NCBI RefSeq assembly: GCF_014695395.1
Contig: NZ_JACJOF010000038.1
Location: forward strand, 62,001-126,000
DNA length: 64,000 nucleotides
Direction of reading: 5' to 3'
DNA from: Nodosilinea sp. FACHB-131
GTDB lineage: Bacteria > Cyanobacteriota > Cyanobacteriia > Phormidesmidales > Phormidesmidaceae
A program made the translations under genes and the position numbers. This document shows, one piece after another, positions 8,979-15,654 of the stretch. Within the stretch, counting starts at the first letter, position 1; every line of letters starts with the position of its first letter. The notes below the pieces were generated by a model. It ran no database searches. It saw only the letters and a program-made list of their open reading frames with translations, and was not told the origin of the DNA.

Positions 8979-10094
8979 ATGCGATTTTTAGTTGTCGAAG
9001 ACGATATGTTAGTGGCCGAGGCCCTTAAGCTGCTGTTAGCGGAGCAGAGCTACGGCGTAGACCTGGCGCCTACCGGTAGCTTAGCTTTGAAGTTGTTGGA
9101 GTCTTTTGAGTATGACCTAGTCATTTTAGACCTGCTGCTGCCCGATACTGATGGTGTAGCACTATGCCAGCGGCTTCGGGCCCAGGGCCACGCAACGCCA
9201 ATTTTGCTGCTGACCGGGCAAAACAATGTTGAGAAAAAAGCCATCGCTCTCAACGCTGGGGTCGACGACTATGTGGTCAAGCCCTTTGACCGGCAAGAGT
9301 TACTGGCTCGGGTACAGGCACTGCTGCGGCGGGGCTCTGGTCAAACTGCGCCGGTGTTAACTTGGGGTGCCCTCAGGCTCAACCCCAGCACCCGACACAT
9401 AACCTACAACGGCCAGGAAATTACCTTAACACCCAAGGAATATGCCCTGCTTGAACTCCTGCTGCGCCACAGCAATCGCACCTTTAGTGCCAAGGTTATT
9501 CTCGATCGCATTTGGGCCGCCGAAGAATATCCAGGTGAAGAAGCTGTGCGCACCCACATCAAAGGGCTGCGACAAAAGCTACGGTCGGCCGGTGCCCCTG
9601 CAGAGCTGATCGAGACCATTCATCGGGTAGGCTATCGCCTCAACCCAGCGGCCTACCGGCTTCCAGAGATGGTGCCCCCACGAGCGGCAGCACCCTTGAA
9701 ATCGTCATCGCCAACGCCAACCAACCGCATCTTAGCGTTGGCCCCAGAGACCATGCACTCCAGTCTGTACCAAGCGCTCAACCACGACGAGACCATACAG
9801 CTCGTCATGATCAGCGAATATGCCGACCTTTGGCCCGCTCTCAAGACCTATACCCCTGCTCTGCTCATTTTGAGCTATGACCTAGATGCAGAGAAGAGCC
9901 TGGATATCTCTCGCACTCTACGGCAAAGAGCCCCTTGGCAAAGGCTACCAATCATCATGGTGCTATCTGTTGCAACTATTAATGCCATTCAACAGGTGTT
10001 TGTTGATGGTGCTAGCGATGTGGTCGTCCAGCCCATTTTGGGGCCAGAACTCAGCGGCCGCATTGCTCGTCAGATGAGGCTAAGCAACTCTTAG
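8979..10094 (+). CDS. OmpR/PhoB-type response regulator with a second C-terminal receiver-like domain
   Basis: 371 residues in three domains. A receiver at 1-118 has acidic pair E7/D8, phospho-acceptor D51 in LVILDLLLPDTDG and K101 in VVKPF. A winged-helix Trans_reg_C domain spans about 125-215 (TLTPKEYALLELLLRHSNR, then a VRTHIKGLRQKLR recognition helix). After a Pro/Ser-rich linker comes a second receiver-like domain at about 250-371, where the usual Lys is replaced by Gln in VVVQPI, so it is probably not a normal phospho-receiver. No histidine kinase is adjacent. It presumably controls transcription in response to a kinase encoded elsewhere. Confidence 0.92.
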   Translation: MRFLVVEDDMLVAEALKLLLAEQSYGVDLAPTGSLALKLLESFEYDLVILDLLLPDTDGVALCQRLRAQGHATPILLLTGQNNVEKKAIALNAGVDDYVVKPFDRQELLARVQALLRRGSGQTAPVLTWGALRLNPSTRHITYNGQEITLTPKEYALLELLLRHSNRTFSAKVILDRIWAAEEYPGEEAVRTHIKGLRQKLRSAGAPAELIETIHRVGYRLNPAAYRLPEMVPPRAAAPLKSSSPTPTNRILALAPETMHSSLYQALNHDETIQLVMISEYADLWPALKTYTPALLILSYDLDAEKSLDISRTLRQRAPWQRLPIIMVLSVATINAIQQVFVDGASDVVVQPILGPELSGRIARQMRLSNS

Positions 10095-10194
10095 ACTGCA
10101 TATTGCCCCCCTTTGGACCTAGCTGCTTCGATTCAATATTGACAACTCAAGACATTATACCAATTACACATGAGTGTGCGCAAAAATGGAGGTA

Positions 10195-10404
10195 TTACCA
10201 AGCCTTAAAGGAAAACGCATGGGATGTCCTTTCATCGTTGAAAGCGCTGAGAGCGAACAACAGTTGAAGAAGTCGCTTCAACATACCCGTAGTGTTAACC
10301 AAAGGAATGACTACAAATGCTCTATTGGTTTCCAGGTGCATTAAAACCCGCTTGGCAGAGTTAGCGGGAACCACCAACGAAAACCAAAAATCCCCTGAAA
10401 TCAA
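10195..10404 (-). pseudogene. Fragment of a tyrosine integrase (older element)
   Basis: A short minus-strand frame contains VPANSAKRVLMHLE, which matches VPADSAKRVLMHLG in the island integrase (37344-38495), and the DNA over this block is nearly identical. Nothing else of the integrase survives. It sits just beyond the left copy of the tRNA repeat, in the same order (tRNA 3' end, terminator, integrase) as at the right end, so it looks like the remains of an earlier element that used the same tRNA site. Confidence 0.75.
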
Positions 10405-10416
10405 GAAATTTCGGGG
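10392..10416 (-). terminator. Terminator-like hairpin beside the truncated tRNA copy
   Basis: A 10-bp stem (CCCCTGAAAT pairing with ATTTCGGGGG, one wobble pair) around CAAGA. Read on the minus strand it is followed by GGATTTTTGG. It occupies the same place relative to the tRNA-like repeat as the perfect terminator at 38621-38650, so it is probably the old terminator of the tRNA-Thr gene. Confidence 0.6.
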
Positions 10417-10420
10417 GAAT

Positions 10421-10474
10421 GGGATAAGCTGGTGACAAGATTCGAACTTGCGAACGGCTGATTAAAAATCAGCT
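10421..10474 (-). repeat. Left attachment repeat (partial tRNA-Thr 3' end)
   Basis: 54 bp that match 38654-38707 with two C-to-A differences, at 10454 and 10465. It covers the 3' acceptor strand, T-arm and much of the anticodon arm of tRNA-Thr on the minus strand. It then diverges where the D-arm should be, so it is not a working tRNA. It marks the left boundary of the island. Confidence 0.88.
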
Positions 10475-10577
10475 AACGTCTCCTGATATATGGTTCTTTC
10501 AAACACTAGAGTTAATTCCTACACCCGATTTACACCCAAAACTCCTCTCTTCCTACGAACAGACAAAAACTGTCATT

Positions 10578-10786
10578 CTATTCATCAGGCTCATAAATGA
10601 TGAAGTCACCTGGCTGCCACCCGTAGGCTCGACAGATTTTTTCAATAACGTCTCCAGTAGGGATGTAACCAGGGTCGTCGCATAACCGATAGGCCGTTGC
10701 ACGACTGAGCCTGGTGTCCTGCCAAAAGCGGTACCGAGTGATTCCTGCTGGTCAATTAGGGTTTTGATGAGGTTCTTTGCACCCAT
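10578..10786 (-). pseudogene. XRE/HTH regulator, frameshifted
   Basis: Starts MGAKNLIKTLIDQQ and, after a one-base shift, continues GITRYRFWQDTRLSRATAYR, LCDDPGYIPTGDVIEKICRA and YGWQPGDFIIYEPDE before TAG at 10578-10580. Together these give a typical 70-residue Cro/CI-like HTH protein of the kind often linked to cyanobacterial integrases. The break is near 10743. As read, neither frame alone gives the domain. Confidence 0.7.
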
Positions 10787-11121
10787 CCCCTAATATTGCC
10801 AGCATTCTCATATTGCAACTATGTCTAAAAAATGAAAATAATATATTTGTACACCACCGCATCAGCTTTGGTCGGCAGGAGCGGTGGCTAACCCCTTCTA
10901 TGGAGCTAAGAACAGGTTGTACGCTCTACTGGTCTGATCTGCAAATCAAAGGGCAAAAGCACCTGAACAAGCACATAGATCGGTTAGAAGGATCTATCGA
11001 TCTTCTGATCAAGGAAAAGATGAAGAGGCATAAAAGATAGGCCACTTTTACGTGCTCTAGTCCATCAATGAGAAATCGCTGGCTATACAATGCCATGGTA
11101 GCGTTCAATTAGTTAATTATT
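10787..11121. other. Non-coding stretch left of the CRISPR remnant
   Basis: About 335 bp. A plus-strand frame (10777-11040) ends in a charged KEKMKRHKR tail but has no recognisable domain or good ribosome site, so it is not called. No other structure was seen; it may include an old CRISPR leader. Confidence 0.35.
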
Positions 11122-11289
11122 GTTTCAGTCTCGTTGCCGAGATTAGGTGGGTGGCGAGAACCAGCACTTGCTGCTATGGGGTGCGGCACAGCTTGTTTCA
11201 GTCTCGTTGTCGAGATTAGGTGGGTGGCGAGATCGGTGGCAGGCTCTGCCTCAAGCTCATCTTTGGGTTTCAGTCTCGTTGCCGAGATT
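11122..11289 (+). CRISPR. Three-repeat CRISPR remnant without cas genes
   Basis: Repeat copies begin at 11122, 11195 and 11267. Each starts GTTTCAGTCTCGTTG and contains the short palindrome CTCG-TTGC-CGAG. The first two copies are about 38 bases (to GGTGGGTGGCGAGA) and differ by one base (C/T); the third matches only its first 23 bases, as expected of a degenerate terminal repeat. The two spacers are about 35 and 34 bases and unrelated to each other. The GTTTC start and the internal dyad fit cyanobacterial CRISPR repeats. No cas gene was found in this window. Confidence 0.78.
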
Positions 11290-11429
11290 TGCACTGGTCC
11301 ATTAAGAGGAGATGAGCCTCTGTAAGCCCTTATGTAGCAAAGTTTATAGCCAATTGACCCTAAGATTTTGAAAGTGCCTGCCACACAAGGTTTACAGCCA
11401 TCTATCATCTCTTAGCAGACCAGTGCCAG

Positions 11430-11880
11430 ATTGGGGTGGGGTCCGTAGAACTTGCGGGCCGACAAAGCCAGCATGGTAATGCCCCACTCGTTGAACTAGA
11501 TGGGGATTTCGACGACGGCTTGGGAGGCGTCGCAGAGAAAGGAGACTTGGTAGCTTTGGGCGATCACAGCAATTTTCTCAATGGGGTCAAGGGTGCCGAC
11601 CTCGTTGTTAGCCGCCATGATGCTGAGCAGATGAATGCCGTTGGCGCAGCTTGCTGTAGCTGACACAGATCAGGGCGTGCCTGGGTATCAACCGGAATAT
11701 GGATCAACTCAATGCGTTCCTGCTTGTGGAGGGCAGCCCAGGTGTCAAGGACGGCTTTGTGCTCAACGGTAGAAATGGCTATGCAAGGCTTAGTGCTGGA
11801 TCGTTCTAGATAATGAACGGTTCCTTGAATAGCGAGGTTGAGGCTTTCGGCAGCATCGGAGGTGAACGCGAGAGAACCTT
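11430..11880 (-). pseudogene. dndA: Decayed DndA-type cysteine desulfurase
   Basis: Pieces of a class V aminotransferase/cysteine desulfurase are readable on the minus strand: SLAFTSDAAESLNLAIQGTV, then AISTVEHKAVLDTWAALHKQ. After a frameshift near 11640 comes SIMAANNEVGTLDPIEKIA, CDASQAVVEIPI, a TAG stop at 11496-11498, FNEWGITMLALSA and RKFYGP. The usual S-x-H-K-x-x-G-P lysine motif reads SARKFYGP. The N-terminal third and the C-terminal part, including the active-site Cys, are missing. Its place in a Dnd island makes it a former dndA, the sulphur-mobilising enzyme of phosphorothioation. It cannot be functional. Confidence 0.82.
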
Positions 11881-11897
11881 TCTCTTGACGATTTAAG

Positions 11898-12017
11898 CTT
11901 TATACGTCTATGACGATGAACAATTGGCCGATCAACACCTAACGCTGTTGCCAGAATGCTTTGGCTGATGCCATGAGTCTCTAAAACTTGCCTGAGCGCT
12001 TGTCCTGCCTTTTCCAT
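11898..12017 (-). pseudogene. Truncated XRE regulator, paralogue of the one at 24085-24321
   Basis: MEKAGQALRQVLETHGISQS is followed by ILATALGVDR and ends in decayed sequence that runs straight into the dndA remnant. It closely parallels MGKAGKALKQVLEDYGISQF in the intact regulator at 24085-24321. The second half of the HTH and the C-terminus are lost. The pair regulator-dndA was probably part of an ancestral dnd operon arrangement. Confidence 0.65.
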
Positions 12018-12101
12018 GCTCCTAATTATGGCAGAGCGTTCTAGGTGGAATGTTACTGAGATAAGGGTTTCGCGATCACTGAAAGCCTTGATTTATCGTA
12101 A

Positions 12102-12118
12102 GGTGGGCACTGTCCACC
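12102..12118. repeat. GGTGGGCACTG-type short dyad repeat
   Basis: GGTGGGCACTGTCCACC, an imperfect palindrome. The same word with perfect arms occurs at 54450-54466 outside the island. It looks like a small interspersed repeat of this genome. Confidence 0.4.
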
Positions 12119-12175
12119 AGCCTTAATTCAGTGCCATTCCTCATTACATGGATGGCTTGCCCCTAGGTTAGGCAG

Positions 12176-12406
12176 TTAAGAGCTAAAGTCATCGGGCAGT
12201 CCATTGAGCGTTACACCTAGGGCGTCGCATAGCGCCTTCATTTGCGGCACGGTGAGACTGGCCACGCTCATGCCGCGCTCCCAATTGCTTACCGTCTTGC
12301 CGCTGACGCCCACAACCCGGGCTAAAGCTTCTTGAGAAAGGCCCGCTTGCTCTCTCAGATGCTTGAGCGTATGTGAGGAAGATGGGTCGGGTGGGCTAGC
12401 GGGCAT
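12176..12406 (-). CDS. XRE-family transcriptional regulator
   Basis: 76-residue protein, essentially one Cro/CI HTH: LKHLREQAGLSQEALARVVG followed by VSGKTVSNWERGMSVASLTV. The helix-turn-helix spans about residues 24-46. It is intact and complete, unlike the two broken XRE genes to its left. Inverted repeats just upstream (12416-12462) are likely its own operators. It is divergent from the MazG-like gene and the helicase operon and may control either. Confidence 0.85.
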   Translation of the reverse strand: MPASPPDPSSSHTLKHLREQAGLSQEALARVVGVSGKTVSNWERGMSVASLTVPQMKALCDALGVTLNGLPDDFSS

Positions 12407-12415
12407 GTAGGAATG

Positions 12416-12462
12416 ATTTCTAGAAATAGGGTTGACAAACGAGCCTGTTTTCTAAAAACTAA
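12416..12462. promoter_or_regulatory. Paired inverted repeats, likely operator of the XRE gene
   Basis: ATTTCTAGAAAT (12416-12427) is a perfect palindrome. AAACTA-atttc-TAGTTT (12446-12462) has 6-bp perfect arms. Both contain a TTTCTAG core. A TTGACA hexamer lies between them (12432-12437). Position directly upstream of an XRE gene suggests autoregulation; the binding is inferred. Confidence 0.5.
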
Positions 12463-12561
12463 TTTCTAGTTTCGCCATGAAACAGGCTTAAGTCCTGGAG
12501 AGGCACTGAAAAGTAGTGTCTCATCTCAATTTGCCCTAGCTCAAGTTATTACAGCATAAAT

Positions 12562-12738
12562 ATCATCCCATTCCATGTTTGGGCGATTGTGCGCTTTCTG
12601 CCCGACATGCAGCGGGTGGTGGTCAATCGCTTTCGTCGCCGCTCTGATGCGGAAGAATGTCTACGGGTGCTGCGTCGCGCTGCGACTGGTCGTGACTACA
12701 CGCTGCTCTACTATCCCTCCGGAGAGGAGTCTACGTTT
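12562..12738 (+). other. In-frame upstream extension of the MazG-like gene, possible fused small protein
   Basis: The frame of the next gene is open upstream and reads WAIVRFLPDMQRVVVNRFRR then RSDAEECLRVLRRA. This looks like a real small protein (an RFLP...RRSDAE pattern I associate with short cyanobacterial hypotheticals) that has lost its stop codon and runs into the MazG-like frame. GTG 12589 could start it. It may be a separate remnant or a true N-terminal domain. Confidence 0.35.
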
Positions 12739-13065
12739 ATGGTGCGCAAGGAATATAACAAGCTGGTGCGCGATCGCATCCCCGAAATCCTAAAAAGCCA
12801 ACAGGTCAAGTTTGGCGTTGAGGAGATGACCCAGTCCGACTACTGCCAAGCATTGCGGCAAAAGTTGATTGAGGAGGCGCAGGAAGCCGCCGAGGCTGTG
12901 GAGACCAACCTGGTGACCGAACTCGCTGATCTCTGCGAGGTGATTGATGCCACGATGGACGCGTATGGCGTTCAGCGAAACCAGGTGTTGGCCTGCCAGA
13001 TGCAGCGACGCATTGACCGAGGTGCGTTTAGCCAAAAACTTCGCTTGCTCTGGACGGAGACCTAG
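12739..13065 (+). CDS. MazG-like/phosphoribosyl-ATP pyrophosphohydrolase-like protein
   Basis: 108 residues from ATG 12739, preceded by a GGAGAGGAG site. The opening EYNKLVRDRIPEILK is the signature of the small all-alpha NTP pyrophosphatase group (COG4997-like). The metal-binding acidic residues are visible in KLIEEAQEAAEAV (EExxE) and ELADLCEVIDA (ExxD). It is probably a housecleaning nucleotide pyrophosphatase; substrate unknown. Such enzymes are common passengers of defence islands. Confidence 0.8.
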   Translation: MVRKEYNKLVRDRIPEILKSQQVKFGVEEMTQSDYCQALRQKLIEEAQEAAEAVETNLVTELADLCEVIDATMDAYGVQRNQVLACQMQRRIDRGAFSQKLRLLWTET

Positions 13066-13307
13066 CGAGATTGGGCTCACCAGGGAGAAGCGGCCCATCA
13101 GTGTCATGGGCTCCTACGGGGATTTATCTAGGGAAGCTACCCTTCAGCGGAAGCCCTTTGAACAATCGTTTACACCTGGGGAATGGGACAGCCAAGGCGT
13201 AAGCTATAAAACATCGTGTAAAGAAATTTAAGCAAGATGTTGCGTGCGACTCCTCAATAGTTGGGCTTGGCTAAACTGCGGTAAATGCCCACCACTGAGG
13301 AGTCTGC

Positions 13308-15446
13308 GTGAGCCTGAAGGATCTAACGATTCAGGACGAGTATCGCAGCAGCGAGTGCAATATCGTCAAAGATTTTTACATTCCGTGTCTGGAACAGGCC
13401 ACGGTGTACAACCGGGCGGTTGGCTATTTCTCTAGCTCTTCGATGGCTTGTGTGGCCCAGGGGCTGACAGCGTTTGTGCAATCGGGTGGGCAAATGCGTC
13501 TGATCACCTCGCCTCAACTGTCGGAAGAAGATGTGCAGGCTATTGAGCAAGGACTCAAGGACCGAGAGCAGACCATTGAAGCGGCTTTGCTGCGGGAGCT
13601 GGAGGTAGAATTGCCTCAGATAATTCAAGACCGGTTGACGGCATTGGCTTGGTTGCTAAGTAATGGCCTATTGGAGATTAAGCTAGCTATTCCAAAAACT
13701 CTCCGTAAGCGGGGAATTTATCACGAAAAGCTGGGCGTTTTTGTCGATTCAGAAGGTCATGTAGTGGCTTTTGCTGGGTCGGCTAATGAGAGTGCCAGTG
13801 CGTTGATTGATAATTTTGAGTGCATCGAGGTCTATTCTTCTTGGGATGCGGGGGTACAGCGGCGAGCTTTGAGAAAAGCGCAGCACTTTCAGGATTTGTG
13901 GAATGACCAGACGAAGAACGTAGAGGTGATGGCGTTCCCGGAGGCGGTGGCGCGATCGCTACTGCAATTTTGCCCATCCCAGCCGCCTACCCAAGAGCCC
14001 AGGGTTTCCGCGATGGATGAGCGCTACGAGACCGATATACCTGAGCCGAAACCCTCTAAGCACGGCGTGCCAATCACGCCCTTTTGGTTGAACCTGCGAC
14101 CCTACCAAAAGCAGGCGGTGGAGAACTGGTTTAAGAATAATGGGCGTGGCACTCTGAAGATGGCGACGGGCAGCGGTAAGACGATTACTGCTTTGGCCGT
14201 TGCCGCCGCTCTATACGACAAGATTCAGCTTGAGGCGTTGATTGTGGTGTGCCCCTACCGGCACCTAGTGCAGCAGTGGGATCGGGAATGCCGCAAGTTT
14301 GGTCTAGAGCCAATTTTGGCCTATGAGAACATGAAGAGGTGGCAGAGCGACCTATCGAACCAGCTGATTAATCTGCGGCTGGGGCTACAGCCTTTTGTTA
14401 CGGTGATTACGACCAATACCACGCTGATGGGGCAAGGGCTCCAAACTCTGCTTAAACCTGCTTCTGATGGGCAACGAGGTTCTTTCCCACAAAAGACGTT
14501 GCTGATTGGAGATGAGGCTCACAACTTGGGGGCTGAGCGGTTGGCAGCGAGTTTGCCGAGAACAGTAGGGCTAAGGCTAGGACTTTCGGCTACTCCTGAG
14601 CGATATTTTGATGACCGGGGCACCAGAGCGTTATTTGACTACTTTGGCCAGGTGCTGGAACCGGAGTTTACTCTCAAGGATGCGATTGAACACGGGGCGC
14701 TGGTTCACTACCTGTATTACCCGATTTTAGTGGAGCTGACGGAGGACGAAACCCTGCGCTACGGGGAACTGTCGGCTAGGATTGGTCGGGTGTTGGCGAT
14801 TGGTGGGGATGGTGATGACAACGAGGCTTTGGGGCCACTGTTAGCCCAACGGGCTAGGCTGGTGGGGGCTGCGGAGAACAAGCTGAAAGCCTTGCGGAAG
14901 CTGATGAAGCGGCGGTTGAAAACTGACCATACACTGTTTTACTGCGGCGATGGGTCGGTGGAAGACGATGTAACCCAGGAGAGTAGGCGGCAGCTTGAGG
15001 CGGCAACTCGGCTGTTGGGGAGTGAGTTGGGGTATCGGGTGAATACCTACACAGCAGAAACGTCTCTGGATGAGCGGGAAGATTTGCGGCAGCAGTTTGA
15101 AACGGGCGAGTTGCAAGGGCTGGTGGCGATTCGGTGTTTGGATGAGGGGGTAGATATTCCGGCGATACAGTCGGCGGTGATTTTGGCAAGTAGCAGCAAC
15201 CCTCGGCAGTTTGTGCAGCGCAGGGGGCGCATTTTGCGTCGTTCTCCAACCAAAGAAAGGGCAGAGCTTTTTGACATGATTGTGGTACCGCCAGATCTGG
15301 GACGGGAATCTTTAGTTACAGAACGAAATTTGCTGAGGAAGGAGTTGAAGCGGTTTACAGAGTTTGCGGATCTGGCGGATAACGCCGGAGAGGCTAGGGT
15401 AAAGCTGCTGCCACTACAAAAACGCTATGGGTTAATGGATGAATAG
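13308..15446 (+). CDS. PLD-domain/DEAD-type helicase, candidate Dnd restriction enzyme
   Basis: 712 residues with a GTG start preceded by GAGGAG. The N-terminal half is phospholipase D-like: AVGYFSSSSMACVAQGL near 37 and an HxK motif at H139/K141 (YHEKLGVF) followed by AFAGSANESASAL. Then comes a superfamily 2 helicase: Walker A MATGSGKT at 285-292, a GDEAHN motif II, GLSATPER motif III, and QFVQRRGRILRR motif VI. Helicases of this build cluster with dnd genes and are annotated as the phosphorothioation system restriction enzyme; PLD domains can also be nucleases. It begins a plus-strand run that leads to dndC. The role in cleaving unmodified DNA is inferred. Confidence 0.8.
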   Translation: MSLKDLTIQDEYRSSECNIVKDFYIPCLEQATVYNRAVGYFSSSSMACVAQGLTAFVQSGGQMRLITSPQLSEEDVQAIEQGLKDREQTIEAALLRELEVELPQIIQDRLTALAWLLSNGLLEIKLAIPKTLRKRGIYHEKLGVFVDSEGHVVAFAGSANESASALIDNFECIEVYSSWDAGVQRRALRKAQHFQDLWNDQTKNVEVMAFPEAVARSLLQFCPSQPPTQEPRVSAMDERYETDIPEPKPSKHGVPITPFWLNLRPYQKQAVENWFKNNGRGTLKMATGSGKTITALAVAAALYDKIQLEALIVVCPYRHLVQQWDRECRKFGLEPILAYENMKRWQSDLSNQLINLRLGLQPFVTVITTNTTLMGQGLQTLLKPASDGQRGSFPQKTLLIGDEAHNLGAERLAASLPRTVGLRLGLSATPERYFDDRGTRALFDYFGQVLEPEFTLKDAIEHGALVHYLYYPILVELTEDETLRYGELSARIGRVLAIGGDGDDNEALGPLLAQRARLVGAAENKLKALRKLMKRRLKTDHTLFYCGDGSVEDDVTQESRRQLEAATRLLGSELGYRVNTYTAETSLDEREDLRQQFETGELQGLVAIRCLDEGVDIPAIQSAVILASSSNPRQFVQRRGRILRRSPTKERAELFDMIVVPPDLGRESLVTERNLLRKELKRFTEFADLADNAGEARVKLLPLQKRYGLMDE

Positions 15447-15480
15447 GTGGTCGTTTTGGTAAGAAAAAAGGAGGGATGTT

Positions 15481-15654
15481 TTGACCCAGGAAATTTCTAA
15501 AGATGATGTGCAAAAACCTATTCATGATGCACCATCGGACATTAAGCAAATTATTGCTAAGGTCTTGCAGGCCGAAAAAGACAAGCTTTATATGAAAACG
15601 CCTCGATATATAAACGACGATTTATTGAAAGTTTTTGAGGAGGAGATTAAGTGA
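15481..15654 (+). CDS. 57-residue Dnd-locus small protein
   Basis: TTG start at 15481 with a strong AAGGAGGG site about ten bases upstream. The sequence begins MTQEISKDDVQKPIHDAPSD, continues with KQIIAKVLQAEKDKLYMKT and ends in acidic EEEIK. It overlaps the following ATPase gene by four bases (GTGA at 15651-15654), which indicates translational coupling. Small acidic or amphipathic proteins in exactly this position, before an SMC-type ATPase, recur in DNA-modification loci. The likely role is as a partner or adaptor of the ATPase. No enzymatic motif. Confidence 0.72.
   Translation: MTQEISKDDVQKPIHDAPSDIKQIIAKVLQAEKDKLYMKTPRYINDDLLKVFEEEIK

Noticed and set aside
10421..10474. A second functional tRNA-Thr
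   Set aside because: The D-arm and 5' acceptor strand are missing and the anticodon loop is altered, so it is only the attachment repeat.
10777..11040. 87-residue plus-strand frame in the island's left end
   Set aside because: No ribosome site, no recognisable fold, and it overlaps the start of the broken XRE gene.
11109..11408. 99-codon minus-strand frame across the CRISPR repeats
   Set aside because: It is translated from the repeats and spacers; repeated TRLK-type segments in it are just the repeat sequence.
13308..15446. Cas3-type helicase for the CRISPR remnant
   Set aside because: The N-terminal domain is PLD-like, not an HD nuclease, and the gene sits in a Dnd operon; no other cas gene is present.
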